Origin: Glossina fuscipes
Taxonomy: Eukaryota; Arthropoda; Insecta; Diptera; Glossinidae
Assembly: GCF_014805625.2 (NCBI RefSeq)
Contig: NW_023998414.1
Location: 34,976,554-35,040,553, forward strand
Direction: 5' to 3'
DNA: 64,000 bases
The translations under genes and the position numbers were made by a program. The notes under the pieces were generated by a model. The model had not been told where the DNA came from. It did no database searches and saw nothing but the letters and a program-made list of their open reading frames with translations. How positions within the stretch are numbered: position 1 is the stretch's first letter; the number at the start of each line of letters is the position of its first letter. Positions 23,657 through 36,840 of the stretch are shown piece by piece.

Positions 23657-25675
23657 ATGTACCCAAACATTATTTTTTAAGTTTTTAATACAATTATTAA
23701 ATAAATAAATTAATTAAAATAATTATGTAATTATTTATATATATATATATATTTATTTATTTATATATTTATATATATTTATATATATATATATATATAT
23801 ATACATATATGTATATACACATATATATGTATATACATACGCATACATATATATTTATGTATAGAAATATATAAATAATATACATATGTATTTATATATA
23901 ATAAATATATAAATAAATATATAAAATGCAAGACAGAATCGATTTAACATATGATACTAGTAAAAAAAAAAAAAAAAACAAACAAAAAAAAAAACAAAAC
24001 AACAAAAATATATACTAAATATATAAATGAAGTTAACGATTTTGGGTGAAAAATTCATAAATAGCTCAAGCAATTATTAAGATAATGAAATAAGAAGAGC
24101 GTACTCGTTTTTGGCAAGTCTTAGACGCAGCTCAAGTAAATAATATTAAACAAGTGCCGGGTAGGGTGCGTTGAATATATCAGAGACCTTATAGCCAAGT
24201 TCTCTTTCACTTTCAGACGCATCATCAGTTCGCTTGTCAATTTTCGCCTTGCAATTATTTAGAGTACAAATTTAAGTTTAATGTGCTGCGTCCTAGTGAT
24301 ATTTCCAGATTCATAATGCCGTTTCGATGATCACTTACTGATATGTATATAGGCAGATCGCAATCATATTTTTGATACTCGTTTCTTGATTGACCAAGGA
24401 AGATTTGTGTCAAATTCAAGCTTCTTACCTTAACTTTTGCGACTGTAACAAGTCGACAGAAATGCTGGGTCATCAATATGATACCTTTTAGTAGAAATAG
24501 GTATATATCATCGACATCTTCGAAAACTGGATTAGTTAGAGAAAAAAAATGATTATAGGTATTTCAAGGTCTCTTCATATAAATTAAATTCAACAAGAAA
24601 GGTTTCGACGAAAATTAAAAAAGATGAAAATGGCGTACTCTTCGATAGTTATAAATGTTAAACTACATTAAAAACTCGACCTACATCGGTTGTATGCAGT
24701 AAAAACCATTTCTAGGAAATGAATATTCTACGGAGATGAAAATAGAGTACAAAATATCAGGTAAATTATAATAATAATTCAAAATAATAATTTAAAATGT
24801 ATGTCTGCTTCGATAGTCTCCCAAAGATCTCGTTTACTTTTAACATTTTTTTTTTTTGCTTAATATGTACTTTGATCTTTCATTCTTGGTTCCAAAATGT
24901 ATAAATGATTGATTGGTTGGGTGGGATCTCTGGCCTTCTAATGTGCCGCAGTTCATGCCAGAAAACAACATTTCAGATATATTACCCATCACTATGTTTA
25001 CAAATTTTCTGGTTTCTGTATTTTCTTAACATTGTTCGCTTATTTTAGCTTGGACAATGCAGGATCTTGAGGTAGTTTGATCAAACTCTTTCGATTAAAT
25101 AATCATAACATTTTTTTAATATCTTTTAAAAAAATAGAAATTTAATAAACAAAATTTTTCCCAGCTATCCGCCTGAGTGACCGAAGGCAAAAAATCTCGG
25201 TTAGCGACTAAATGGTCGTAGGTTCGAAAACAACGGCATTTGTTTAAGATTTATTGGCATTGGCAAGAGATAGAGAAGTAAAAATAGTGTTAGTTTTTGT
25301 TTCTATAGAGAAGAGCACTAAGAGTGCTTCTTACGTGCTTCAAGAACTTATTTCTTGGGCTAAAAATTAATAGAAAAATTTCTGTCAAGTTTTGTTTTAC
25401 GTTGCTTTAGAAAAAAATACGTCGCCATGAATATAATCTCTGGCAAAAGTTGAGCGCTTGCAGATATTTGATCATTTTAGTAGATAAGATATCTCTCCAC
25501 TCATCTGTCACGATCTCTTTTCAAACTCTCTGTGACACGCCTAAGACATATCCTTTGTTAAATTTATTGAAAACTGTCAACCAAAAGAACGACCTACAAA
25601 TCTAGTTAACTTCCCCGGAAAGGTATTTCTTATCATAAAGATTTTTAAAAACAGTTATTGTATATCTCAACCTTT

Positions 25676-25681
25676 TTTATT
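25676..25681 (-). terminator. Poly(A) signal of car
   Basis: AATAAA on the minus strand lies 132 bases beyond the car stop codon, the expected position for a 3' processing signal. Confidence 0.55.
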
Positions 25682-25703
25682 GATGGTTATATATAAATAC
25701 AGA

Positions 25704-25747
<44 letters not shown>

Positions 25748-25812
25748 TATAAATGAAATTTATCTTAAAATACAAAAATATTATAGAAAGAGTAAAGGCT
25801 TTTTATGTTACT

Positions 25813-27739
25813 TTACGTTAAATTATCTAAAAATGTATACTTATTAATTACTTTTGTGGTGGCTATAACAAATTCGACATTGTTATCCTCTTGGCAAGCA
25901 AGAAAACGTAAAGCAGCGATTTCGGCAAAAGTGCAACCACCGACAAAAAATACCAAGACAACACGAGGAATGTTTAGAGAAGAACCTTCGCTGGGCGTTG
26001 ATGTATGACGGCCGCCAATGCCGATTAGTTGCGCTTGAAAATCTTCAAATGTTGGTCCAGGCAAATTGTTAATTTGACTTTTTAATGATTGCCAGCCTAG
26101 AGGTTTCAACGAAAGCTCTACAATACGTGCTGTAAGTGGAGCATAGAAACTGTGAACGTAACTAATATCTTTTGGTTCGATTTCCACAGCGTCGTCAACC
26201 GTCAAATTTAGCGTCTTAAACGAAAGTGCAATTTAAATATAAAATATATATATTTTTTTTTTCGGGATTTTACATACTTTACGTAGTACTGCATAAGCCC
26301 GGGATTCGCTTTGTGTATATAAAACGCCAGCTTTTTCCAAATTGCTAACTTTTAGGAGCACTTCCAAACCATACACATGAGCTAACTCACGTTTATAGTA
26401 ATTCAAAACCTTTAAAAATTGTATTGTTTTATCCCCGTTTGTGTAGGTAATGCGTATTGCACTTTGCATCATTTACCTTCTCTTTAAAACCGGAAGCGGC
26501 TGCACATTGCATGCATATTAATCTTAATACACTTTTCAATTCAGATTTTTTTGCCATCAAATCTTCTATATAAGTACTGGGCCTTTCGATATCTTCACAC
26601 ATCATGAACTCTTGTTCGGCTGTCAGATCATCTGTAAATTCATAAGCGTCTAAACGCTTCCGTATAATTTCGCCAATAGTTGTGTGAACGGCCACTGATT
26701 GCTTTTGAGCGAGTAGAACAGGCAATTTATCAACCAACAATTTCATATCATGTACCGATTTGTCTTGAGTACTGGCATTCATTTGAGCACTAATCTCTTT
26801 GGCGTTGCGAGCTAATATTCTACCTACTTCGTTGAAATTTTTATTGCGCAATTCTGCATATAATTTTTCTCCTGAATTGAGTATAATAGTCTTCTTTTCC
26901 GCGGTCAAATGTGCAGGGGAAACATCGTCTTCACCACGATTTGCGAACAATTCAGCTGGTAAAGTTAATTGATTGTGTCGTATGCCATAAAATTCATCGA
27001 TAAGTCCTTCATAGGTAAGTTGTGTAGCAAATGTACTTAAAAAATCGATGGAACGATCGAACAGGATTATTTGATCAATAATGCCTTTCTCGCCATTGAA
27101 AAGTAATTTCTCTTCAGCTCCTAATTGTTTTGCTCGATCCCATACGCCTTGCGACATGCTACCCTTACCGTAAATTTTCGGTATACGCCCATAAATGCGT
27201 TGCAATTGCACTAGGCCAATGGCCGCCTGATACAATACTGTAGGATCACCATCAACCGCGATGTCGCGAAAAGTTGTAGCATTTTCCATAGACAAAATAT
27301 CAAAATCGAGTGGATAAAAATTCCAAGGTAATTCTTCCAATTGTCCAAAACTTCCATAGACGTTCTTATTTTCCAAATGTTTAATACATAAACACGAACG
27401 TCTTGGCACAAAGAAAATATGAAATAGCCGACCTTTTTCCTTAGTGCGCAACACATGACTGACTATGATATCCATAAGTTTTATTTGAGTTCGAATAATA
27501 TAAATGATATTCGTTGCATCTCTAGGGAAACGAGTTTCCTTATCCAATTTCAATAATTTAATTCCTCTATCTGAGAAGAGACTTGGTGAAGCTATTAAGC
27601 CAATAGGACCTAGTAAGGCATCATCTAACACAATTGCCTTGTTACCCTCTATTTTCTCTAGTAAATGCACCAATTCTCTACATGATGATTCTTGTAAAAG
27701 CTGAAGGTTGACACGTTGCCTTTGCAAATATGAAAACAT
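25813..27739 (-). CDS. car: carnation, Vps33A-type Sec1/Munc18 protein
   Basis: Three exons, 27739-26477, 26409-26278 and 26214-25813, give 598 residues; fly Car is about 617 and human VPS33A 596. The Sec1/Munc18 fold spans the whole protein. Blocks shared with Drosophila Car include the start (QRVNLQLLQESSCRELV), the QIILFDRSIDFLS...LTYEGLIDEFYGI segment, ICMQCAAASGFKEK, LPGPTFEDFQAQL and the C-terminal VGGCTFAEIAALRFL. Vps33A is the SM subunit of the HOPS complex, which drives tethering and SNARE assembly at late endosomes, lysosomes and eye pigment granules; this is family knowledge. The two introns (67 and 63 bases) are phase 0. The start ATG at 27739 agrees with the fly N-terminus. It runs divergently from Grip84. 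No defects seen. Confidence 0.96.
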
Positions 27740-28886
27740 CTTATCACAATAAAAAAATAAATCTAATAGACTTTCGTACTTGCAATATTCCGATCGTCTT
27801 CTTCATGATTTTGATTGACAAGTTACAATAGCAAAACTTAAACATAAATGTCATAAACTATATTAAGTTGGGTTTTAATACAATAAATACGTTATACATT
27901 GTGAATGATGCGTAACGCGAAATTAGTCAAACACATAGCTTGCGTGCCTTCCTAAGGGGAAATCATATGAGGGTGGCGTTTGTTTATAGAAACGTTAATG
28001 GTGCAAAAGTGCAAAAATTAATAGCGTGAAAAATTTCTTTAAAAATGTTTGTTTAAAGCAAAAGAAGAAAGAAAATTAAAAAATATTATACTAAAATTTA
28101 ATTATTATTTTATTTTAAATAATTTAATTTCATTTTATTTCAATTCAATTAAATTTAATTTTTTGCTTCCTTTATTACAATGAAATTTTTTTTTTTTGGT
28201 GAATGCGAATAACCAAAGTAAGTACTGCAAAGTCCAAAATATTAATCAAATAATTATGTTTTGCTTGTTAAAAGTCATGAACGCTGAAATTTTAAAATTT
28301 AGCAAATATTTGCAATTTATAAATCTGGTATGATCTTAAAGACCAGGTAGAGATTGACAAATAATGGGAAAGATACAACGGTAGCATTTGCATTGTTCAA
28401 CTATTTCAATTATGCGTAGGCCAATGCATGTTTTGACATTTAGTTATACAATGATGCAGTGATGTATTTATTGTTTGGAATGATTAAGCCGTTTTAAAGT
28501 AAAAAAAAAAATGGGAAGAAAAGGAAATTTGAAAAAGTAGATTTCTTAAGTTTGCGATAGTAACAATTTTAAAGATTATTAAAAAGAAATTGCGACAACA
28601 AAATACACACGATAACAGATTTGCAAAAACAAACTACACATGGTATTGCTTTTACAGTAACAAAATGTGCAGTGGTTTTTATGATAATGTGCTTTAACTA
28701 CACCCTATCGTTTGTAATTCACAATAATAATAAAACTGAATGGGAATTGAGAATAACGACGAGAGCCAAAAGGTTCGATAATTTGTTCTTTTTGTTTTGT
28801 TATTGGAAAAACAAATTAGGTATAGAGTAAAAAAAATTTACAGTTAAATTATAGAAACAAATAAACAAGAATAACTGCTGTTGAAA
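27740..28886. promoter_or_regulatory. Divergent promoter region between car and Grip84
   Basis: The 1147 bases between the two start codons hold both 5'UTRs and presumably both promoters. The DNA is AT-rich without an obvious TATA box at a useful place. A 70-codon frame at 28621-28830 lies here but has no recognised similarity and sits where the Grip84 leader should be. Confidence 0.6.
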
Positions 28887-31800
28887 ATGAGTGATCCAGC
28901 AACGAAAGATCCAATAAGGGTCACGCTGAAGAAACTCATTCAACATTCAAAGTAAGTTTAGCACTTTCTATGTATCTATGTGGGGCAATTAACAACATCG
29001 TATTTAAGGCTTAATTTAAGCGTTTGGATCTAGTTACTTAGAATCGCTATTTTTTGAAAACATAATATTTTATCAATTACAGAGCTAATTTCACAGCAGA
29101 TGATGTTCTTAAGGAATTTCGTACAGTTAAAGAGAAGCGTAACAATCGAAAGCTTTTAAAGATTCTGGAGATATTAGCAAAAAATCAGCCCAAAGCATTG
29201 GAAAATTTGCAAGAAACTGCTAAACTTTTAGAAAAGTAAGTTCAAATATATGTAAATCGTATTTATTTCTATGATTGTTATTAATGTTTTTATGTCTTAG
29301 AAAGGATCCATTTTATTGTTTAATAAATTTTCTTAATTGCTATTCTGATGTCAACATAATGCAGTCGATGCGTAAAAAGGAACTAGTATCCTCCACACCA
29401 TTGCTCAGCAAAAATATGTTGGATGCTTCGGAATCAGTTTTAGAGGTAAGTCTTTGCAAAGTACTATTAGCACTACTAGCGTTAGCATATAATTATAAAA
29501 ATTCTAGATAAAAGAACGTGTTGTTCAAGCTGCCAGTGGTGGTTTAAGTCGCGTATCTCAGAATAACAATGCGATAGTTAGTCTGGGTTTATTGGCTGCA
29601 GCTCCTTTGTCATTAACTTCATCCAATAGTATTACAGCTGCTGCTCCGGCCACTAATACGTCCGCTACAACTTCCTTGGGGAATGCAGGATTATATCCAG
29701 CTGTCAGAACGGATCATAACCCGGACAGTTTATGGGAATTTCATAATATGGATAATTTTCAATTTCAACAAAGCAATATTGCCGCTATACCCATTAACAG
29801 TCAAGAAAATTTACTGTTATACGATTTAATTTATTGTTTAACGGGTATGCGTGGTTCCTATATAACCCCTACTGCGAATCTCTTCGAGGGTGAAAGTGTC
29901 GGTAGGGCAATATCATTAAAATTTAAGGTATCCGAACAAATTCACAGCTCTTTGCGCGATATTGCTCAAGAAATATTACCGCTTGCTTCCCATTACACTT
30001 GCATACAAAAATTTATACAAAAGACAACATTCACACAATGCAGCCAAGTGTTACAAGCATTAAGCGAAGCCTTGAATAATCTAATACATGATTATTATGT
30101 GAGTAATTCAATCAAATTTTATATTCGAGAAATTGCTTTTAATAATAATATTTATAATTTTAGCTACTGTTGGCTCAATTAGAGGCGGAGTTGAATGCTG
30201 GAAATTTAACTTTACACAAAATGTTGTTCTATATTCGTCCTACTTTGAATACGATGGAAGTACTGGCCGGAGCTGTGTCACTTATTGTAACGGTAATTAA
30301 AATATAAAAAAAAAAAAATAGAACCTTATTTAACATGTAAAATTTTTAACTTTCTTTTCATAAGAATGATTTGCATGGAGGACATGCATTAACTTTACTA
30401 TTCAATCAGATAAGTGCCTTGACCGGCGATGAGGAATCTCAGCGATTTATGATTCAATTGACGCAACGTGCTGCTGTTCCATATATGAATATCTTGCAAT
30501 TGTGGATTCAAAAGGGAGCTATTAACGATCCGCAGCAGGAATTTCTAGTGGAAGATAACGAAGTCATTCGCCGAGAGGAATTGCCAGAACATTATTCGTC
30601 GGATTACTGGGAGAAACGGTTATTAAACACGCACAAATATTATTAATATTGTTAAAGAATTTTTAGGAACGATTTATGATTTCAGTTATACAGTACGTCG
30701 TGAGCGAATACCATGTTTTTTGGACAAAGTGTCCGATATTATCTTACGTACGGGCAAATACTTAAATGTAATACGTCAGTGTGGCAAGAAAGTAACTCTT
30801 CCGCAGACTATGGACTTACAATTTTCACCAACCAATCAAAATCATATTGCCGTTATACAGAACGCTTATCGATTTGCTTCGAAAAATTTACTTGAAGTGT
30901 TACTTAAAGAGAATGATTTAATGGGTCATTTGATGTCGGTCAAACGTTATTTGCTATTGCAACAAGGTGACTTTATCACCGAATTTATGGATGCTTGCGA
31001 GGAGGAGTTGGCCAAGAATGTCGATAAGGTGTTGCCCATGAAATTGGAGAATTTATTAGGTCTTACTTTGCGTCTCTCATCAGCTAAGCATGACCCCTAT
31101 AAAGATGATGTTCATTGTGAACTTTTGACCTATGATTTGGTGACACAAATGTCGAAAATCATGAACAATGAGGAAGGTAAATCATAATTTATTTTTTACT
31201 TACTAATTGTGATCTCCTCATTCTCTCAGAATATTGGTTAAGTCATGACCGTTTAGATCTTAACGGGTTGGAGTGTTTCGCATTTCGATATGAGGTTAAG
31301 TGGCCGGTGTCGTTAGTCCTAAATCATATAGCGATTTCTAAATATCAAATGTTATTTCGTCAACTTTTCTATTGCAAACATGTAGAGAGACAGTTATGCA
31401 AGTAGGCGTACATAACAGCGACGAATAGTTCGATGGCGATATTCATTTTAAACCTTTTCATTTTTATTTGTAGAATTTGGAAAGAGAATTCTATAGCGAA
31501 AAAGTTTTCGCCGCAAGCCGCTGAACTTTATCGATCGGCTTTTACTTTACGGCAACGAATGATGAACGCTGTACAAAATCTTGAATACTATATGATGGTA
31601 GAAGTTATCGAACCAAACTGGCATTTATTTATACAAAATATGAATAAAGTAAGTATACAGTGTTGATTATGATAAAAGCTAAAAACTTAACAAAAAATTC
31701 TCTTCAACGAAATATTATGTATTTCTTGATTAAAGCGATTACCTTGAACGTTGTCCTTTTCAACGTAAACGTAATAATGTAATGATTTTCATTTGTAAAA

Positions 31801-34448
31801 GTATGTAGGGGGTATTAAGTCCAATTCGATAACTGATGCATTCGCTTTTATTAGATAAATATTTCATAGCAAGGAAACAACGATTTATTTGTTAACTTTT
31901 AATTATCATTAATGGAGAGGAGTACAGATATTCTTTTCTTCAAGTAGCAAATATGATGTTAAGAGTTATTATTTGCACATTAATTAGTCTAAAACTTTTT
32001 CGTTATTTAAGGTTGAAAATGTCGATGAAGTATTATCGTTCCATCAAGATTTCCTGGATTCGTGTTTGAAAAATTGCATGCTAACTGATACTACAACCCT
32101 GAATCGTTCCATCTTTAAAATGTCCAACATATGCCTGAAATTTTGTGAATTTATTCAAGTAAGTTCAATTTAAAAAAAATATTTTTTTTTCATTCAAAAT
32201 CTATTATTTTTTGTAAAATTTGGATAAATTTTTGGCGTAAGATTTCCTTTATTCACACTTTCGTTTTTTTTTTTGCATCATTTTAAGCAATTTCTAATTA
32301 AATGGCATATTTTCTGAAAATTTCCGATTTATATTGCTTAATTTTCAATTTTATTTCTTAAAACCAAAACAAAAAAAAAAAAATAAATAAATAAATAAAG
32401 AAGTCGCAACGATTATTTCTTGATGCTGAGCTCACTTCAATGGTTTGCGATAGTAATGATGAGGATAATTCAGATTCAGAACTTGATTTTTCAAATCAGA
32501 AGCAGGTATAATAACTTATGCACATCTATTCTCGTATATTGTAAAACTCATTATTCATCAAAACAAAAATAAATAAATAAATAAAATAAAAACGTTTACA
32601 TTGAAATTATCGCCTTGTACTACTTACAATAGATTTTCTGTTTAATGTAAAAACAAAAATTATATAATAATCTAGCTTTTGATATAAAAACGTACACAAT
32701 ATCTGGCTTATGCATGTTTATTTTTGTAATGATTCAAATTTGACTTTATATATGTATAATTTTTTTTTTTTTTTTTTTTTTTTGGTTAATTATATATATA
32801 TATATATATATATATTTATTTATTTTTTTTTTTCTTGTTAATTATATTTTTAAAGAGCATTTTAAAATATTAATACAATAAATGATAAATTTACTCGGAT
32901 CGCAAGAGCCGGCCTAATACTATTTATTATCATTGCTTAAAAAGTTTTTTGTGATTTTGTTTGCAAAATTTTTCCCATTAGATCCGTAGATGCAATTGAA
33001 TTATTTTAAAACTTCTATATTACATTCAGTAATTTTTAACAGGTAATAAGAAAACATTTTGAGAATTGAGTAGGATCTGCTATCGGTAATAATATGTATG
33101 CAATAATAATTTGGAGCTTTGTTTTAAAATATATACACATGATTATATATTTATTAGTAGTAATATATCAAACATATTAAAAAAAGGGAAAGGCCGCGAG
33201 AACTTATTGTGTGCAATTTTTATGCCCTACACCAATTGTGATATAAGAGTATATTAAGTTTGTGTGAATGTATGCAACAAAAAAATTTGAAGAGAGCCGA
33301 TCGATTCAGAATTAGTTTCCGAATCTGTCTATCCATCCACTTTTCCTTTGTTTAACCTACATGCCGCAATTTCGATGCAAAATAGTTCGCTTCCAATATA
33401 ACAACTTATTTTGGAAAATTCTCTTTATATATTTGGGGTGTTGCAGGGTATTAAATGATCGCCCGTGACCCATTCAAATGTTGTTACTTGTTCATAATTA
33501 AATTAATAATTTTAAAATAAAAAGATTATATATATATATATACATATTTTTATATTTGATGGCCTTGAAAACATTGCAAGCTTTTTCACCAGGGAGCAGC
33601 TTTTCCAAGGAGAATGAGTACGATGCACACGGCTTTTGGTATAAAAGAAAAAATATTTACCTTCGTTTACTCTTCAGCCGATATGAAGCTAATCTATATG
33701 ATTATGATTAACCATTTAGTCATATAGATATGGATTTATAAATAAAATGGATAAAAGATAGGCGCACTGCCTTTTCATAGGTGTAATTCCTTTAGTCCAT
33801 TGAAAAATGTTGATCGCCTTTTGTTAAATTTATTAAGTCAATTATGTCATCTTCTATTAATGGTGGGCTTGAGACTCCATCTATCATGAATATACGGCCA
33901 TGTTCTACGTAGAATATGCTTTATGTAGAAAATGTTGCTTACTAACACGTTCGCAATCAATGAGACTCGTTAATGGGACTCGAAATCAATCATAAAGTGA
34001 ATAAAAATTTTGTACTTTCTTTTTAGCTTTCATTATCAATTTTGTTTGCACATAAAAAACGAATTACGTATACGTAAAGAAATCTGTCTTGTAATTTTGT
34101 TAATTCTTTCAACAAAAAAAAAAAAAAAAAAAAAATGCAATGTATTGTACTTAATAAATCAAACATTTGTTTCGACCAAGCTATTGCATAATAACGTATA
34201 TACAATTATTCTTTTTGCAGTCGGAGACATCATTAGCGCCTACGGACACCTTCTCGGAACGCGTAAAACGTTTCGATCTTGAATTCACCGCGCTTCTCAT
34301 TGGCTTACTGAAACAGATAAATGATGTAGCTTCGGATAATCCATCAGATCGTTTCATTAATCTGGTGCATCGGATTAATTTCAATTCATTCTATAATGAA
34401 CAAATGGATAAGTTATGTGCAAAAGATGCCTTAATGACACATCGTTGA
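28887..34448 (+). CDS. Grip84: Grip84, gamma-tubulin complex component 2 (GCP2)
   Basis: Twelve exons encode 884 residues. The N-terminus (MSDPATKDPIRVTLKKLI) precedes a helical GCP2-specific region and an Ala/Thr/Ser-rich stretch. The GRIP1 motif is at about 222-243 (YDLIYCLTGMRGSYITP) with its helical domain following, and the GRIP2 region starts near 610 (RYEVKWPVSLVLNHIAISKY). GCP2 pairs with GCP3 and gamma-tubulin to form the gamma-tubulin small complex that nucleates microtubules at centrosomes; this is known for the family. The start is supported by an in-frame stop just upstream (TAA at 28872) and by agreement with fly Grip84. Exon 11 codes an acidic Asp/Ser-rich insert preceding the GRIP2 end. 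All junctions keep frame; identity is very secure. Exon 11 has an odd acceptor (see 32398-32403). Confidence 0.95.
28887..34448 (+). other. Grip84: Grip84 exon-intron structure
   Basis: Exons: 28887-28951, 29083-29235, 29301-29445, 29508-30098, 30164-30292, 30365-30618, 30686-31176, 31230-31401, 31474-31648, 32012-32158, 32401-32505 and 34221-34448. Every intron is GT...AG. Most are 53-131 bases; introns 9 (31649-32011), 10 (32159-32400) and 11 (32506-34220) are longer. Intron 11 has poly-T and TA runs and a worn family 2 repeat at about 33205-33470. The exon 6 donor (GTTATT) is weak at +3 to +6 but gives the expected EKRYT join. Confidence 0.9.
32398..32403 (+). promoter_or_regulatory. Tandem NAGNAG acceptor of Grip84 exon 11
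   Basis: AAGAAG at the intron 10/exon 11 border offers two acceptors 3 bases apart; the choice adds or omits one Lys. The intron end is an A-rich tract (poly-A then AAATAAATAAATAAAG) rather than a pyrimidine tract. Confidence 0.6.
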
Positions 34449-34576
34449 GAATATTCGTTTCATTTAATACCGCCGAAATCAAAACAGTTTATGCTAATTT
34501 ACAAAAAAATAATTTCCTTTTGTACGTATTGTTTTTCCATTTTTACTTGTTCTCTTATTTGTAATACTATCCTTTA

Positions 34577-34582
34577 AATAAA
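34577..34582 (+). terminator. Poly(A) signal of Grip84
   Basis: AATAAA lies 129 bases after the Grip84 stop, a typical distance for a short fly 3'UTR. Confidence 0.7.
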
Positions 34583-34619
34583 TATTTTTAGTTTACATGT
34601 TCGCCAATAGACTCGTCTC

Positions 34620-34975
34620 TAATCGCTTTTATTCTCGGAAAGATTAAAAAGATAGGCAAATATTGAATATTGAATGGGCGTGGCTTTCTTTTTTCCATCT
34701 TTTTTTTTTGTTTTAATATAAAGAAAGCAGAGATGTTTTTCTATCTTTATCAACTTACGTGCAAAAAGTTTCAATGCTTATCAATGTCTGTCCAAGATAT
34801 TACATAGACGATTAGACGGACAGACGGACACGCTCGATCGATTCAATCAATTTAGAATTTAACGATTGTCAATAATATATATATGGTTCACTGAGAATTT
34901 TGAACCCCCCCTTCGGGTTATTGCAAACGACTAGACAAAATGAAAATACATTATCCATTGATGATGAATATAAAA
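34620..34975 (-). repeat. Dispersed repeat family 1, minus-strand copy
   Basis: Read on the minus strand it starts near CATCATCAATGG, has TTTTGTCTAGTCGTTTGCAA and a run of GTCCGTCTGTCCGTC, then a worn remainder. It lies just downstream of Grip84. Confidence 0.6.
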
Positions 34976-35289
34976 GTGGATGCACGTTAGTTGATGGTGT
35001 GCCATAAAACATAGATCACTTGGCTTTTCTGTCATTTATTCGTTTATTTTATTTCGGACAAAGGTAGTGCCATATCGTAATAGACGAAGGACCCAATTCG
35101 CCATCCTCTGTTGATGATCAGGAATTTGGGAAATTTTAAATGGTTAATGATTTATATCAGAAAATGTAAAAAAAGTTTTTCTTATGAAAAATTCGTAATC
35201 TTCACAGATATTTGGAACTTGATATCGCTATGAATTTTAAGCATGAAATCCCCGTTCAAAAAAGGCGGAGTTTCTCTCAATTTCGCACT

Positions 35290-35770
35290 GTTGGTGCAAC
35301 GTGCTGAGCTTACGAAAGAACATAACGTAGAGCACGATAATTACGGGCTTGGGTTTACGGTTGCCAACGTCGAATGATCGCTTGACTCAATCATCCTTTT
35401 CGACAGATCGCTGGGTGTGTTTGCGATCCGCAGACGATTGCATCGGGAACCCTTTGTTTAGGACGTGGAATCAAGCGATGTTTTGAATAAAATTATACTT
35501 CGTGGTGAGAGTCATTTTCACCTCTCTGGATATGTAAGCAACTAAAAGCAACTGTGACATCTTGATGAGCCAAAAAATCAGCCGAAATGGTAGAACGCTC
35601 CCTCCAACTACAACGAATGACAAGTTGATGCGGTTTTCGGGCTCGCGTAGTAATTACCTCGTATTCTAATATGATAAATCGATGCGTAATGAAATGTAGC
35701 TGGCTGAAGCAAGATAGGTAGCAAGGTAGGGCCACCTGCCATACGGCTCGTGAAGCAGAGATTCCGCTGT
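35290..35770 (+). pseudogene. Fossil mariner/Tc1-superfamily transposase
   Basis: Despite many stops and shifts, transposase landmarks appear in order on the plus strand: ESHFHLSGYV (35507-35537, in place of the usual DEAHF...L.GYVN), VERSLQLQRMTS (VEKPLHPQRVTVWC type) at about 35588-35623, and ATCHTAREAEIPL (35731 onward, the (D)GATCHTAR block around the second catalytic Asp). It is a dead copy; no intact frame exceeds about 40 codons in the right phase. The 80-codon minus-strand frame here is a shadow. Confidence 0.7.
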
Positions 35771-36034
35771 CTGAGTAATTTAAAATCGATTATCTACATA
35801 TGCTGTCACTTCTGTCAAACAGAAAATCAGGAATATTCCAGGTGCAATAAAGTTCGGGATCTTTCTTATTCGAAGTAATTGAGCAAAAATCCCGCGAAAT
35901 ATGTACATATACGATTGTCTTTTGTAATCGTCCTATACTACTCGAAATTTATACCGTGTAGCATTGCAACTGTGTTTTATAAGCTTATCGTCTTCTATGT
36001 AAGGACGTTTGTATTCTATTCTAAAACTTTATAT

Positions 36035-36840
36035 AAGTAAAAACAAGTAAGAACATTATAGCCGGGCAAGGGCGATTGTTATATGCCCTATACCACATTG
36101 TCTAACGCAATTCTTATGTTTATTCTAGAACTCAAAAATTATATCTTGCTTCTATATAAAGGCAAATTTTTCCTGAGCGTATTGAATGTAGGACAAGTTC
36201 AAGCCTTACATAGGGTGGGACTCAAAAATAGGCATAGATGGTCCAAATTTTGGAGAGTACAATCTAAGCCCATTTTTGAGTCAATTTTCATCACCACATA
36301 CTAAAACTTTGACTTTATTGCTCTATAAAGGGTCAATTTGCGTAAAAATTCTTATTAGGATCCATAAAATAGGTCGAGTATGTCCATGCTTGGTACATTT
36401 AATTTATTTATGGTAAATTACTATTATGATATAATTTTCATCATTAGGTATTGAAAATGATACGTTTTTGGTCGCACGAACTTTAGTTTTCGTTATATGA
36501 GAAGGGGTTCAAAAATTTGCCACAACCGGTCCAAAGTTTCCATACCAATTTAGAATGCCCAAATACTATTACTTAGGCACATTTGCTGGGAAATTTTTGA
36601 CAATTACAATTTTGGTCAAAAAAGTGGACCGATCCGAAAAATTTTAAATAGCGTTCGTCCTTGGGTCACAACACGTCGAATACATTTTACCAAGTTTCTT
36701 CGAAATATCTCAAAAATTGCGACCTATACTTTGAACACAAATTTACATGTGGACGAAACTTGAATCACATGGGCCTGTTTCTAGGATCCCATTCCATATA
36801 AGACTTCTCATGGATAGTAGGACTTTCAGAAATTCGTTTA
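36035..36840 (+). repeat. Dispersed repeat family 2, long copy
   Basis: It starts ACAAGTAAGAACATTATAG, then CCGGGCAAGGGCGATTG and ATGCCCTATACCA. Later blocks (CCAATTTAGAATGCCCAAAT, TGGACCGATCCGAA, AAAATTGCGACCTATA) recur at 38870-39620 and 48900-49200. A 73-codon frame at 36083-36304 is part of the repeat. No transposase was recognised in it. Confidence 0.7.

Larger units (their letters stand above)
16231..25675. other. Intergenic region between Tao and car
   Basis: The 3' ends of Tao and car face each other across about 9.4 kb. Contents: TA and CT microsatellites (16338-16398, 16676-16704), family 1 repeats (16734-17530, 18040-18590, 19030-19425), a 33-base poly-A (19713-19745), unassigned coding-like frames (19833-20675 and 21559-22294), an inverted repeat near 22494-22618, and extremely AT-rich DNA (22900-24100) with an ATT microsatellite at 23618-23656. 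No intact recognisable gene. Confidence 0.7.

Noticed and set aside
25170..25245. tRNA-like sequence with a B box (GGTTCGAAAAC)
   Set aside because: The A box is poor, and no cloverleaf with paired acceptor and anticodon stems can be drawn.
34446..34576. Open frame of 42 codons after the Grip84 stop
   Set aside because: The stop is TGA followed by G, the run is short for this composition, and the frame becomes T/F-rich and runs into the poly(A) signal. Chance is the simpler explanation, unlike the Tao case.
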